Positions 30,389-37,329 of a DNA stretch of 38,246 nucleotides are shown here, piece after piece. This stretch comes from Desulfobacterales bacterium (lineage in GTDB: Bacteria; Desulfobacterota; Desulfobacteria; Desulfobacterales; SpSt-501). The notes under the pieces are model-generated. The model searched no databases and was not told where the DNA came from. It saw only the letters and a program-made list of their open reading frames with translations. Each line of letters begins with the position of its first letter. Position 1 is the first letter of the stretch. The DNA lies in NCBI GenBank assembly GCA_025454115.1, contig JALOPB010000001.1, forward strand, positions 1-38,246. Reading direction: 5' to 3'. Both the position numbers and the translations under genes were made by a program.

Positions 30389-31101
30389 GCGGTCCTCCTG
30401 AATTGGATAACCCACACCCACGGATTGCTCTCCCATGGGTGCTTTTTGCCGTTGATTGATTCCCAGATTTTCGCGAACTGATCGCGCTCTGAAAAGACGG
30501 CCTGTCGGCAAGTTTTGGGAAGTTGATCGATTGGTATTTGGCTGCCCTCGGCGATTGCGTCTTCTTCGCTAATTTCCTGCAACCGCTCCACGCGAACGCC
30601 GGTGATCTCAAGCGTGATCCGGCTCGCCCAGCGGGGCATGTGGATGGAGGGACGCCAGCGTCCGCCATACGTTGAAAGGCTAAATGTTCTGGCTGGTTCT
30701 TTGAAGCATTTGCGATAGGCATCAGATTCGATTATGTAACCGTGATGAATCCAAAACCTGCCGCCGCCACCATCGCCAATCCACGCTCCGCATTCAGCAT
30801 CAGCGGCGTATCCGACGATGTTCTTTTGTTCCGAGCACCATTTTTCCCTCACCCACAGCCGGTCTCCTGGCTGTCCGTAGGGGCAGCGCACAAAATCATC
30901 CGCGCAGCAACCACACCACAATTTTCCGCTGTGCCCGGCGGTTTGGTATCCTTCCGGCGTGGTGGCGCACATTTCTTCGGGCTGCCAATCGAAGCCGCAG
31001 TCGCACGGAATTCTTTTCACAATACGCCGCGTCTGCGTCTTACGGCCCTCAAGGATGGCGCGGACCATCGGGCCGCTAAAAATAATCGGACGATCTCTCA
31101 A
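30385..31101 (-). CDS. ASCH-domain-like protein
   Basis: The best start is TTG 31101, behind a strong GGGAGG site and overlapping the upstream stop as TTGA. The 238-residue product begins LRDRPIIFSGPMVRAILEGR, followed by KTQTRRIVK, and has GDRLWVREKWCSE. G-x-K-T-Q-T-R-R with G-D-R-L-W-V-R-E is the hallmark of ASCH (PUA-like) domains common in phages. A CDCGFDWQ...CGCC Cys cluster suggests bound zinc. ASCH proteins are thought to bind RNA or modified nucleotides. An internal ATG (MVRAIL) is a less likely start. Confidence 0.72.
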   Translation of the reverse strand: MRDRPIIFSGPMVRAILEGRKTQTRRIVKRIPCDCGFDWQPEEMCATTPEGYQTAGHSGKLWCGCCADDFVRCPYGQPGDRLWVREKWCSEQKNIVGYAADAECGAWIGDGGGGRFWIHHGYIIESDAYRKCFKEPARTFSLSTYGGRWRPSIHMPRWASRITLEITGVRVERLQEISEEDAIAEGSQIPIDQLPKTCRQAVFSERDQFAKIWESINGKKHPWESNPWVWVIQFRRTA

Positions 31102-31274
31102 GCCGCCCTCCCGCACGCGCCATCCGCCGGCAGTTCGGCGAACTGGCTCTTGATGTTCAGCATGGTCTCGTCGAAGCAGCGCTCGCAATAGCCGTGACTG
31201 TCGCGGACATCCGAGCGGCCGTCGGGCTTGGTTCCGTAGATGCGGCCACAAACGCAGCAGACGCTCCTGATCAC
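31098..31274 (-). CDS. small zinc-ribbon protein (58 aa)
   Basis: The product starts at GTG 31274, overlapping the previous stop as GTGA. Its first part, VIRSVCCVCGRIYGTKPDGR, and the later YCERCFDE form a four-Cys zinc ribbon (C-x-x-C ... C-x-x-C, a further Cys adjacent). The last 20 residues are helical. It is probably a small nucleic-acid-binding early protein. The longer open frame upstream is a shadow. Confidence 0.6.
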   Translation of the reverse strand: MIRSVCCVCGRIYGTKPDGRSDVRDSHGYCERCFDETMLNIKSQFAELPADGACGRAA

Positions 31275-31471
31275 AGCGCACCCCCGACGATGGCCGCCGC
31301 TGCCGAATATATTTCCGCTCTGCCGAAGATCTCCCGCAGGTTCTCGATCGCGGCGACCAGGTCCTGGGGCGGATGGTATTCGCGATGCCAGTGGCGGCAC
31401 TGTGGATCTCCGCCGGTCCAGGCCGCCGTTGCGATCTCGACGGCGCCGCAGTCTTTGCAGGTCGCGCTCAT
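31271..31471 (-). CDS. small Cys-rich early protein (66 aa)
   Basis: This 66-residue protein reads MSATCKDCGAVEIATAAWTG, then QCRHWHREYHPP. The C-x-x-C and C-R-H-W-H set can bind zinc, and a helix follows (LVAAIENLREIFGRAEIY). It is coupled to the next gene by a GTGA overlap. Similar tiny zinc-binding proteins are common in phage early operons; no role is known. Confidence 0.58.
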   Translation of the reverse strand: MSATCKDCGAVEIATAAWTGGDPQCRHWHREYHPPQDLVAAIENLREIFGRAEIYSAAAAIVGGAL

Positions 31472-31480
31472 GCAGGCCCC

Positions 31481-32275
31481 CTATGCTATCGAGAAACCGC
31501 AGCGGTCTTCGACGACTTCCGACCTGCGCTTTATGTATATACGTTGGCATTCAGATGAAGCCATCCCGTCAGCGTATTTAAGAATGTCCTGGTACATGAA
31601 ATTTTGAAAAGACTCGCCATTGATCAGATCAAGGCGCAACTGCATTCTTTTAGATCCGTCCCCCACTTTTTTCCTTTTCCATCCAAGGAGCGCCTTGTAC
31701 TCGACGTTCTGTGTTATCGCCCCTCGAATTTGGATCTCATATTCCGGCAGCATTTTTTTGCATTGGTCAATGAAGAGGTCCAAGCTGTCGTTGTCTGCAA
31801 ACTCTATCTTTCTGCGCTCTATGAGCGAACGCTGCCCGAACCGTTCAATCAATTTTATCCCGCACTTTTGCTGGCCTGGATTTTTTTTGATGCTTCCGGG
31901 CAGCGCCATAGATCCGCAGCCAGTCGGGAAGATGTGCTCGATCTTCTTTTCGGTGTTGGTGGCGGCATAGGTTCGTTCAATGGTAATAGAAATGATTCTG
32001 TGCCCAAGATCCGACAAGATCTTCTGCGACCACCCGGAAAGGAGCAGCATTTCGGATGGTGCCGATACCGTTAAATGATTCTTTCCCCCGAATGCGAAGC
32101 AAAATTCCTGTGCGTCGCTATGGGTGTTAAAATGCACAATCTCAGTATTGTTGCCCTCCATGAAAGCCACCGACCAGCGGCCGTTTTCTTCTTTTTTCAT
32201 CGCCTTGATCGTGACTTTTCCCTTCCCACGAAACTCATCGATTAGCTTTTTTAGATCGTACTTTTTTTCTTTCAT
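31481..32275 (-). CDS. unknown protein in an A/T-richer patch (264 aa)
   Basis: This 264-residue soluble protein is rich in Lys, Ile and Glu and starts MKEKKYDLKKLIDEFRGKGK with a GGGAGG site before ATG 32275. No motif is recognised. The DNA is visibly richer in A and T and the codon choice differs from its GC-rich neighbours, so it and the gene before it were probably acquired more recently. Strand-rich segments such as HRIISITIERTY and QRIYIKRR suggest an alpha/beta fold. A cargo (moron or defence-related) function is possible. Confidence 0.6.
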   Translation of the reverse strand: MKEKKYDLKKLIDEFRGKGKVTIKAMKKEENGRWSVAFMEGNNTEIVHFNTHSDAQEFCFAFGGKNHLTVSAPSEMLLLSGWSQKILSDLGHRIISITIERTYAATNTEKKIEHIFPTGCGSMALPGSIKKNPGQQKCGIKLIERFGQRSLIERRKIEFADNDSLDLFIDQCKKMLPEYEIQIRGAITQNVEYKALLGWKRKKVGDGSKRMQLRLDLINGESFQNFMYQDILKYADGMASSECQRIYIKRRSEVVEDRCGFSIA

Positions 32276-32795
32276 GGAGCGCCTCCCTTGTTTCAGAGCT
32301 AAAGTGTTCGATTAGACTGAAAGCGGTGCATACATCTGCCAACAATGAATCTGGAACACTGTCTGATACCGGAAACTTGATTCGCTTTTTTAAAAACGAT
32401 CCGAAGCGTTCAATCTCCCGGCACACCTCTCCCCACGCAGCCGTTTCATTTTCTGCCTTTTGGCCCGCCACAGGCCTTCCCGCCCCTTCACGCGCGCCGC
32501 CCCTTGCTGTCGGAGGATGCGTGACGCTGGTTATTGGTGGTTTACTCGGTGTGTTTATCGGTTCGTAAGTGGGCGATTTGGTTGCGGTGTTTGATTTTTT
32601 TGAACATCTGTTCAAATTATTTTCTTCTATTCTCTTGGCCCTCATTCTTAATGTGTGCGGACTAATCGTCACCTCAAACAGCTTCTCCACCCAGGCCGCG
32701 AGTTCCTTGCCGATGGTCCATGGCTTCTTCCCATCCTCAAGGGCGGATTTGATTTCCTGCTCGATGTAGAGCTCGCAGGCCTCGCGGTTAGCCAT
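32235..32795 (-). CDS. DNA-binding-type early protein with GARxGAGRP motif
   Basis: This 186-residue protein has an N-terminal helical part (EQEIKSALEDGKKPWTIGKE, HTLRMRAKRIEEN) that may be an HTH. A Pro/Thr linker follows, then ARGGAREGAGRPVAG, a basic Gly/Arg motif frequent in phage DNA-binding proteins and some terminase small subunits. The C-terminus is helical. ATG 32795 has a GGAGGA site. It overlaps the next gene by 41 bases. It is probably an early regulator or DNA-binding factor. Confidence 0.58.
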   Translation of the reverse strand: MANREACELYIEQEIKSALEDGKKPWTIGKELAAWVEKLFEVTISPHTLRMRAKRIEENNLNRCSKKSNTATKSPTYEPINTPSKPPITSVTHPPTARGGAREGAGRPVAGQKAENETAAWGEVCREIERFGSFLKKRIKFPVSDSVPDSLLADVCTAFSLIEHFSSETREALHERKKVRSKKANR

Positions 32796-33042
32796 TCCTT
32801 GTCCTCCTCCATTCCCTTTTTCGTGGCCGCATGCCGTACATGGCGCGGTACTCGTCAGTTGTGCGTGGCTTGTAGCGCTCCGGGTCCACCGGCGGCAGGG
32901 CCGCGTCGATCTTTGCGAGCGCAGCGTCCAGGTCCATCACCACCCGATCGCGGATCGCCTTGATCTCCATGCGCAGCATCAGGAGCTCTGGCTCGGCCGC
33001 GCTTTTAACTACATTTATTGATGTGTTGACGTTGTTCGACAT
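32788..33042 (-). CDS. small helical early protein (84 aa)
   Basis: This 84-residue protein begins MSNNVNTSINVVKSAAEPEL and has a long helix (MRMEIKAIRDRVVMDLDAAL without its first Met), then a basic C-terminus (RPRKREWRRTRNG). It has no known domain. It may bind nucleic acid through the basic tail. It lies four bases after the previous gene and overlaps the next by eight. Confidence 0.6.
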   Translation of the reverse strand: MSNNVNTSINVVKSAAEPELLMLRMEIKAIRDRVVMDLDAALAKIDAALPPVDPERYKPRTTDEYRAMYGMRPRKREWRRTRNG

Positions 33043-33045
33043 CGT

Positions 33046-33372
33046 TTACCTTGCGTGCCCGTTCCTGGTGTCGTAATCCTCGACCAGGTAGCGTACTGGA
33101 TCGAACGATGACTCATGGAGGTAGCGAGCGATGGCGATCAGGATCTGCTCATTCATCTGTTTCTTCTGCGCCGAGGAGAGCCCGCCGATCCGCTTGAGGG
33201 TCACGTCTGGGATGCGCAGGGCGTACACCTCGGTCAGTTTGTCCATGTTGAGCTCAGGCATGCCGCCCTCCCCCGGTTTGAAACAGTCGATAAGCTCGGC
33301 CACAGGATCGGCATCCGATTTCGCGGGCGCTGGCGTCTGGTGCTTGAGGAGTCGGAGGAAATTGAATCGCAT
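33046..33372 (-). CDS. early protein, unknown (108 aa)
   Basis: This 108-residue protein reads MRFNFLRLLKHQTPAPAKSD, then AELIDCFKPGEGGMPELNMD and RIGGLSSAQKKQMNEQILIA. It is mostly helical with no membrane segment and is the first gene after the Cro-like gene in the leftward early operon. Second genes of this operon often encode delayed-early regulators, but I do not recognise this one. Confidence 0.6.
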   Translation of the reverse strand: MRFNFLRLLKHQTPAPAKSDADPVAELIDCFKPGEGGMPELNMDKLTEVYALRIPDVTLKRIGGLSSAQKKQMNEQILIAIARYLHESSFDPVRYLVEDYDTRNGHAR

Positions 33373-33424
33373 GGCCGGTTAATTTGTTGACTTATGAAAC
33401 CAAGTCGGTTTAAAATTGATAGGA

Positions 33425-33643
33425 TCAGTTGCAAGCCGCGCGGCGGCACTCTGACAGCTCGGGAAAAACGAACTCGATCGGCAGACCGAGGGCGTCGGCG
33501 ATTCCCTGCGACACCGGCCGCGACACGGCCTTGCGGAAGATCACCCGCTGCACGAGCGAAGGGCTCACGCCGATGTCGCGGGCCACCTTGGTCTGGGTCA
33601 GGTCTTTTCGGATGAACTCGATTCTGATTTCTTTTGGCTCCAT
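33425..33643 (-). CDS. Cro-like / Ner-like HTH regulator
   Basis: This 72-residue protein has a compact HTH (LTQTKVARDIGVSPSLVQRV, residues 15-34), followed by KAVSRPVSQGIADALGLPIE, as in XRE/Ner-type phage regulators. It faces the repressor gene across the control region and is the first gene of the leftward early transcript, the Cro position. It would turn down the repressor and, later, the early promoter. The ATG has GAGG upstream. Confidence 0.8.
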   Translation of the reverse strand: MEPKEIRIEFIRKDLTQTKVARDIGVSPSLVQRVIFRKAVSRPVSQGIADALGLPIEFVFPELSECRRAACN

Positions 33644-33750
33644 GTTGGCCTCGCGTTTAATTTTGCTTTTGGCTTTTAACTCAATTCTATTATTACATTG
33701 TGATAAATGTCAAGTAAAAAATATCACTTTGTGAATTTTGTTGAATCGTG
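33644..33750. promoter_or_regulatory. divergent immunity control region with operator-like repeats
   Basis: This 107-bp stretch is strongly A/T-rich between Cro-like and repressor genes. It has three related sites: TTGTGATAA (33699-), TTTGTGAAT (33729-) and ATCGTGATG (33745-). Palindromic parts include ACATT...AATGT and TCACTTTGTGA. The first overlaps the leftward promoter and the last overlaps the repressor start. The repressor and Cro-like proteins probably bind here. Confidence 0.65.
33684..33713 (-). promoter_or_regulatory. leftward early promoter (PR-type)
   Basis: On the minus strand TTGACA (33713-33708) is followed after 18 bp by TAGAAT (33689-33684), a near-consensus sigma-70 promoter reading into the Cro-like gene 40 bases on. 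An operator-like repeat overlaps the -35 region. Confidence 0.78.
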
Positions 33751-34242
33751 ATGAAAATAGGGCAAAGAATAAAGCACCTTAGGACAATGCTAAAACTCGA
33801 TCAACGGGAGTTCGGAAAGCCAATTCCCTTGAGTCAGGCGTTCATTTCTGAAATCGAACGCGGTGGCAGATCACTTAGTGATACCGCAATGGAAGTGTTG
33901 TGCAGCCGTTACAAGGCAAACATCGAGTGGCTACGTACTGGCGAAGGCGAAATGTTCTCGAAGGGAGTTGCTCAGGTGGATGACGAAAAACCAGAAGAAG
34001 CCGCGGCCGTCCAGCTTCTGCGAAACATTTTCCGGTCCGGAAACGAGGTCTACGTCAAGGCGATCGTGACCAACTTGTCCGCTTTCAACGAGGCCATCAT
34101 GACATCCGTGCGGCCCGCAAATTATCAGCCCCCGGAGGGAATGGTCCTGATCAAGAACAGGCGATTGAAGGACGACCCGAACTACCCTCCTGAAAAAGAG
34201 AAGCGAGCAGGTGGACAGGGCCGTGGTGGCTCCGTGGGGTAG
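33751..34242 (+). CDS. CI-like phage repressor (HTH_3)
   Basis: This 163-residue protein starts MKIGQRIKHLRTMLKLDQRE, with an XRE-type HTH at about 8-60 (LDQREFGKPIPLSQAFISEI) and the usual LSDTAMEVLCSRYKANIEWL, then RTGEGEMF. The C-terminal part (AAAVQLLRNIFRSGNEVYVK) is helical and lacks the S24 autocleavage domain. I see no ribosome site before ATG 33751 (a GTG precedes it directly), so the message may be leaderless, as lambda cI is from PRM. Induction cannot use LexA-like self-cleavage. The following PAS gene is an obvious candidate sensor. Confidence 0.85.
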   Translation: MKIGQRIKHLRTMLKLDQREFGKPIPLSQAFISEIERGGRSLSDTAMEVLCSRYKANIEWLRTGEGEMFSKGVAQVDDEKPEEAAAVQLLRNIFRSGNEVYVKAIVTNLSAFNEAIMTSVRPANYQPPEGMVLIKNRRLKDDPNYPPEKEKRAGGQGRGGSVG

Positions 34243-34265
34243 CGCCGCCGGGGGCGCGGCTCGTC

Positions 34266-34583
34266 GTGCGTTACTTGCCCGATGCGCCGGCGTTCACGCG
34301 GATCGCCGTGAACGCCGAGTATTGCCGCGTCTTCGGCGTGAAGAAAATAGATGTGATCGAAGCAAGCTCCCTCTCTCTTATTGCGCACAGAGAGATCGCG
34401 ACCGTGCGCAAGAAACTGACGGCCGCCGTGGAGTCGCGCTCGCCGATGCTCTCAACCGAGACGGCTGTGCGCCCGGACGGATCAAGAGTGCGCGTGCGCT
34501 GGCTGGACTTTCCATTGACGGACTGCGAGTCTGGCGCGGTGGTCGAGATGATCGCGATCGGCGAGGTGATCGAGGAGGGTTGA
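34266..34583 (+). CDS. stand-alone PAS-domain protein
   Basis: This 105-residue protein begins at GTG 34266: MRYLPDAPAFTRIAVNAEYC, then RVFGVKKIDVIEASSLSLIA, the PAS core (N-x-x-Y-C-x-x-F-G, then L-I-A-H-R-E) and finally ETAVRPDGSRVRVRWLDFPL with a DCESGAVVEMIAIGEVIEE end, like D-x-x-G-x-v-x-e-x-I-G-x-D-I-T-E. It is one PAS fold with no kinase or DNA-binding part. It lies 23 bases after the repressor and abuts the SWIM gene. PAS folds sense small ligands, haem, flavin or redox state. Here it may tune lysogeny. Confidence 0.78.
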   Translation: MRYLPDAPAFTRIAVNAEYCRVFGVKKIDVIEASSLSLIAHREIATVRKKLTAAVESRSPMLSTETAVRPDGSRVRVRWLDFPLTDCESGAVVEMIAIGEVIEEG

Positions 34584-35237
34584 ATGGTCGAGGCCATTAT
34601 CGTCATCCTCATCGCTTTCACTATTGCATACTATGCCTCGATTAAGAGAAGGAACGGCGCCGTGGCCGCTCGGCCACGAGCCGCACTGCCGTCAGAGCCG
34701 CCCCCGCAGCCGCGCCGCCTGGATTCCATCCCCGGCGTGTCTGCGTTCACGCTGAAACTCTCAGGGTCAAATTTGCAGACTACAATAAAAAGTCGGCGGG
34801 ACAAATCGGCCGAATACGCGGTCGATCTTTCCGCGCAAACCTGCACCTGTCCTGATTTTGTCGAGACGCGCACGGAATTCGAGTTCGGAGATCCGAGACG
34901 CTTTTGCAAGCACATGGTCAAAGCGGCTATCAATGCGGACGCGCTCGAAAAGTCTCCTGCCGTTTTCCGGATGGTTTTTGAAAACGCGCTCGAAATGGGC
35001 AAGGGGCTCACGCGGGATGCGCTGTTCCTCACCGAAATAGACGGCTCGCTCGTACTGATTTCGCAGCCCGAGACCGGCGACTGGATCAACGTCTTTTGCC
35101 GCAACCGCAACCCCAGGAAGGACGGCACCTACAGCTATAAGCGGTTTGGTTTCAGCCTGTCCGAGCAACGCTGGTCCTACGGATACGGTCCGCCCGGGGC
35201 GAAAATTCTGCGCAAGATTTTCAGCGTGCTGAGGTAG
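34584..35237 (+). CDS. membrane-anchored SWIM-type zinc-finger protein
   Basis: This 217-residue protein starts with a membrane helix (MVEAIIVILIAFTIAYYASI), then a basic and Pro-rich linker (about 21-47). A zinc-finger region follows: VDLSAQTCTCPDFVETRTEF and RRFCKHMVKAAINADAL, the C-x-C ... C-x-H layout of SWIM fingers. The C-terminal part has aromatic strands (VFCRNRNPRKDGTYSYKRFG). The ATG directly follows the PAS stop (TGAATG) and has GGAGGG. SWIM domains bind DNA or proteins. A membrane-tethered one in a lysogeny operon is unusual. Function unknown. Confidence 0.7.
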   Translation: MVEAIIVILIAFTIAYYASIKRRNGAVAARPRAALPSEPPPQPRRLDSIPGVSAFTLKLSGSNLQTTIKSRRDKSAEYAVDLSAQTCTCPDFVETRTEFEFGDPRRFCKHMVKAAINADALEKSPAVFRMVFENALEMGKGLTRDALFLTEIDGSLVLISQPETGDWINVFCRNRNPRKDGTYSYKRFGFSLSEQRWSYGYGPPGAKILRKIFSVLR

Positions 35238-35241
35238 CCCG

Positions 35242-36306
35242 GTGGCACTCACCAAACTCCCTGACGGCCGCTGGATGGTCTATTACCGCGACCCGTCCCG
35301 TGGTCCACGCTACATCCGCCGCGAGTATTTCGGCCGGGGGCCGGATGCTGAAAACAGGGCGCACGATAGGAACCGCGAGCTTGGATTGCGCCCACCGAAA
35401 AAGACCCCCGCCGGAACGCTCGGCCCGCCGTTCTCGGCTCTTGCCATGGAGTATTCGCTCGTGCACCGGTTCGCAAGCCCGCGGGCCCGCTGGCAGCACG
35501 AGCTCAGGATGATCAGCCGGGTGCTCCCGTTTTTCGGCGACATCCGGGCGGCCCGGATCACCGACGCCGACATCGACCGCTACATCTCAAGCCGCCGCGC
35601 TGCCGGCGTGGCCTATTCGACCATCCGCCGCGAGCTGGTCGACTTCAAGGCCATCATGACCTTCGCCGCCCGGCGCCGGCCGCCCATGATCCCGTTCAAC
35701 CCCGTGCGCGACTACCGTCTGCCCAAGGAGGACCTGGCCGTCATCATGCCGCCGACCGCCGAGGAGCTCGCCGCGATCATCGAGGCCGCGCCCGAGCACC
35801 TGCGCCGGATCATCCTGCTCGCCTACTACCTCGGCCTGCGCCCCGGCCCGGTCGAGTGCTACCGGCTGCGCTGGGAGCACGTGGACTGGTCGACCGAGAC
35901 CATCATGGTCACAAGCGCCAAAAAAGGGGGAGGCGACCGCCGGCGCGTGCCGATCCACGAGGACCTGCTGCCGCTCCTCAGGAAATGGTTCGCCGTTGAC
36001 GACGACAAGGGCATCCCCTGGATCATACACTGGTGCGGGAAAACCATCGACCAGATCTGCACCGCTTGGGCGAGCGTGCTCGAAAAAGCGAAAATCAAGC
36101 GGCGCCTTCGCCCCTACGACCTGCGCCATCTTTTCGTCACCCAGGCGCTCGAACGCGGCGCCGACATCAAGAGCCTGTCGGATGTAGTCGGCAGCCGCCC
36201 CGAGACCCTCATGCGCTTCTACCAGCACGTCACCGGCGCCATGCACCGCCGCACGGTATCCCTGATCCCATCGATTGGAGATACCGGAGATACACAAAAA
36301 AATTAA
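35242..36306 (+). CDS. int: tyrosine integrase
   Basis: This 354-residue protein starts at GTG 35242 (GAGGTAG site). It has an N-terminal SAM-like core-binding part (about 60-165) and a tyrosine-recombinase catalytic domain with LGLRPGPVECYRLRWEHVDW (Arg200), AKKGGG (Lys227 or 228), RPYDLRHLFVTQAL (Arg295, His296) and MRFYQHV (Tyr327). The first His of the H-x-L-R-H box is Tyr292, and the later G-H-S-R motif reads GSRP, missing the His. It would integrate the phage at attB and excise it with an Xis. It is the last gene of the repressor operon and lies beside the likely attP. Confidence 0.88.
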   Translation: MALTKLPDGRWMVYYRDPSRGPRYIRREYFGRGPDAENRAHDRNRELGLRPPKKTPAGTLGPPFSALAMEYSLVHRFASPRARWQHELRMISRVLPFFGDIRAARITDADIDRYISSRRAAGVAYSTIRRELVDFKAIMTFAARRRPPMIPFNPVRDYRLPKEDLAVIMPPTAEELAAIIEAAPEHLRRIILLAYYLGLRPGPVECYRLRWEHVDWSTETIMVTSAKKGGGDRRRVPIHEDLLPLLRKWFAVDDDKGIPWIIHWCGKTIDQICTAWASVLEKAKIKRRLRPYDLRHLFVTQALERGADIKSLSDVVGSRPETLMRFYQHVTGAMHRRTVSLIPSIGDTGDTQKN

Positions 36307-36435
36307 ATATCTGTAATGTTTACAGTTACAAGCGACTATTATCGCTAACAGGGTTCACTATTTTTAAAGATATAAAAGCCTCTTTACGGTTTTTTTGGAG
36401 CTACAGGTAGCCCCGCTCGCCCTGTTTTTTTCCTC
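36307..36435. other. likely attP region
   Basis: This A/T-rich non-coding stretch directly follows int. It holds two inverted repeats: CTGTAA-tgt-TTACAG (36311-36325) and AGCGA...TCGCT (36331-36346), plus a TTTTTTT run near 36390. Integrase arm and core sites usually lie here. I cannot define the core without an attB or attL sequence. Confidence 0.5.
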
Positions 36436-36469
36436 TTGACATCTTGATTATCTTGATGTACACTATAAT
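36436..36469 (+). promoter_or_regulatory. rightward promoter candidate with a direct repeat
   Basis: TTGACA (36436-36441) with TACACT (36459-36464) at 17 bp, or an alternative -10 TATAAT (36464-36469), lies upstream of the 102-residue gene. ATCTTGAT occurs twice (36441-36448, 36450-36457), nine bases apart, within the spacer, which suggests a regulator site. Confidence 0.6.
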
Positions 36470-36499
36470 CAAATCGACCACTATAACGGAGGATGCAAG

Positions 36500-36808
36500 A
36501 TGGACACGAAAGAACTCTACAAGATGGCAATGGATCACACTGATGTTGATGTTGATGTGACGATCAACCTCAAGTCGCTGGCCCAACTCGTGTGGTACGC
36601 TGAGGGACTGGGAGTCAAGCAGATCTGCGACCGGCATAGCGCTATCATTGCCGATTGCCACAAAAAGGCGGCAGCGCTTAGGTATCACCACATGGCCGCC
36701 AAGATCCTCCCGGAGGCCATTATCTACGACGGGCGCTACGGCGATGCTGACGAGTTTGCGGATTGGGGCGTGCGCATGGCCGTATCCGGCAAGGAGGTGG
36801 CCCAGTGA
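36500..36808 (+). CDS. unknown protein in a rightward operon (102 aa)
   Basis: This 102-residue protein begins MDTKELYKMAMDHTDVDVDV and is helical, with NLKSLAQLVWYAEGLGVKQI then a His/Cys-containing part (CDRHSAIIADCHKKAAALRY) that might bind metal. ATG 36500 has a GGAGGA site. It is transcribed on its own from a promoter after int and is followed by a second gene through a TGA/GTG overlap. Genes in this spot are often expressed in the lysogen. Function unknown. Confidence 0.65.
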   Translation: MDTKELYKMAMDHTDVDVDVTINLKSLAQLVWYAEGLGVKQICDRHSAIIADCHKKAAALRYHHMAAKILPEAIIYDGRYGDADEFADWGVRMAVSGKEVAQ

Positions 36809-37104
36809 AACCATGTGACGCCTGTGGTGCGCCCAAAGGATTGATCGGGATGGGCGGAGCCATCCTGTGCCGGGACTGCGACCCCGTTGTGCGCGCCGAG
36901 ATGGACTCGCTGCGGGCCGAGGGGAAAACGGTGAACACGCTGCACATCGCAAAAAGGATTTTCCGCGAAACCCATTCGGCGGGAAACTACCTGCTGCGCG
37001 ACATACCGGACGACCTGTGGAAAAAAGCGCAGCACCGCGCGGTCGACGAAAAGATCTCCCTGCGGGATCTCCTGCTCAAATCGCTCCACGCATACCTCCG
37101 CTAA
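36805..37104 (+). CDS. zinc-ribbon plus ribbon-helix-helix-like protein (99 aa)
   Basis: This 99-residue protein starts at GTG 36805: MKPCDACGAPKGLIGMGGAI, LCRDCDPVVRAEMD. A zinc ribbon (CDAC ... CRDC) covers about residues 4-27. A C-terminal part follows (HIAKRIFRETHSAGNYLLRD, IPDDLWKKAQHRAVDEKISL, RDLLLKSLHAYLR) that resembles a CopG/Arc-type ribbon-helix-helix DNA-binding fold. It is probably a regulator. The start overlaps the previous stop (GTGA). Confidence 0.68.
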   Translation: MKPCDACGAPKGLIGMGGAILCRDCDPVVRAEMDSLRAEGKTVNTLHIAKRIFRETHSAGNYLLRDIPDDLWKKAQHRAVDEKISLRDLLLKSLHAYLR

Positions 37105-37110
37105 CCGCCT

Positions 37111-37136
37111 CGGCCCCGGCGCTCAAGCCGGGGCCG
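37111..37136. terminator. GC-rich hairpin after the rightward operon
   Basis: CGGCCCCGGC (37111-37120) and GCCGGGGCCG (37127-37136) form a perfect 10-bp stem with a 6-base loop, five bases after a stop codon. There is no T-run, so it may need Rho or act as a 3'-end stabiliser. Confidence 0.6.
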
Positions 37137-37206
37137 ACTCATCAAACCCCAAAAACACCGAAAACGCATTAGAGGCCCAAATTTCGACGATCTCGGAGGG
37201 GTCGGT

Positions 37207-37329
37207 ATGGTGATATGGGTCTTGGTCGCTGGGGTGGAGGGGGAAAGCCCCGGGCAGGGTGGCGTCGGCGTGGGGGCCCTGCCCGGGGCGCTGGCGACGA
37301 GGTGGGAGGAGGAACTCTATCGCCAGTGA
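37207..37329 (+). CDS. possible small protein (40 aa)
   Basis: A 40-residue frame (MVIWVLVAGVEGESPGQGGV then GVGALPGALATRWEEELYRQ) starts at ATG 37207 behind a strong GGAGGGG site. The first part is hydrophobic and the end acidic. The frame spans a 13-bp inverted repeat, so the protein may be a by-product of the DNA structure. Low to moderate support. Confidence 0.4.
   Translation: MVIWVLVAGVEGESPGQGGVGVGALPGALATRWEEELYRQ
37247..37289. repeat. 13-bp GC-rich inverted repeat at the convergence point
   Basis: GCCCCGGGCAGGG (37247-37259) and its exact complement (37277-37289) are separated by 17 bases. They lie between rightward genes and the end of the leftward late operon. They could be a bidirectional terminator, or a protein or packaging site. 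Confidence 0.65.

Noticed and set aside
30207-30722. N-terminal extension of the 53-residue membrane protein
   Set aside because: Overlaps two well supported genes and reads as out-of-frame sequence; ATG 30206 has an ideal GGAGG site.
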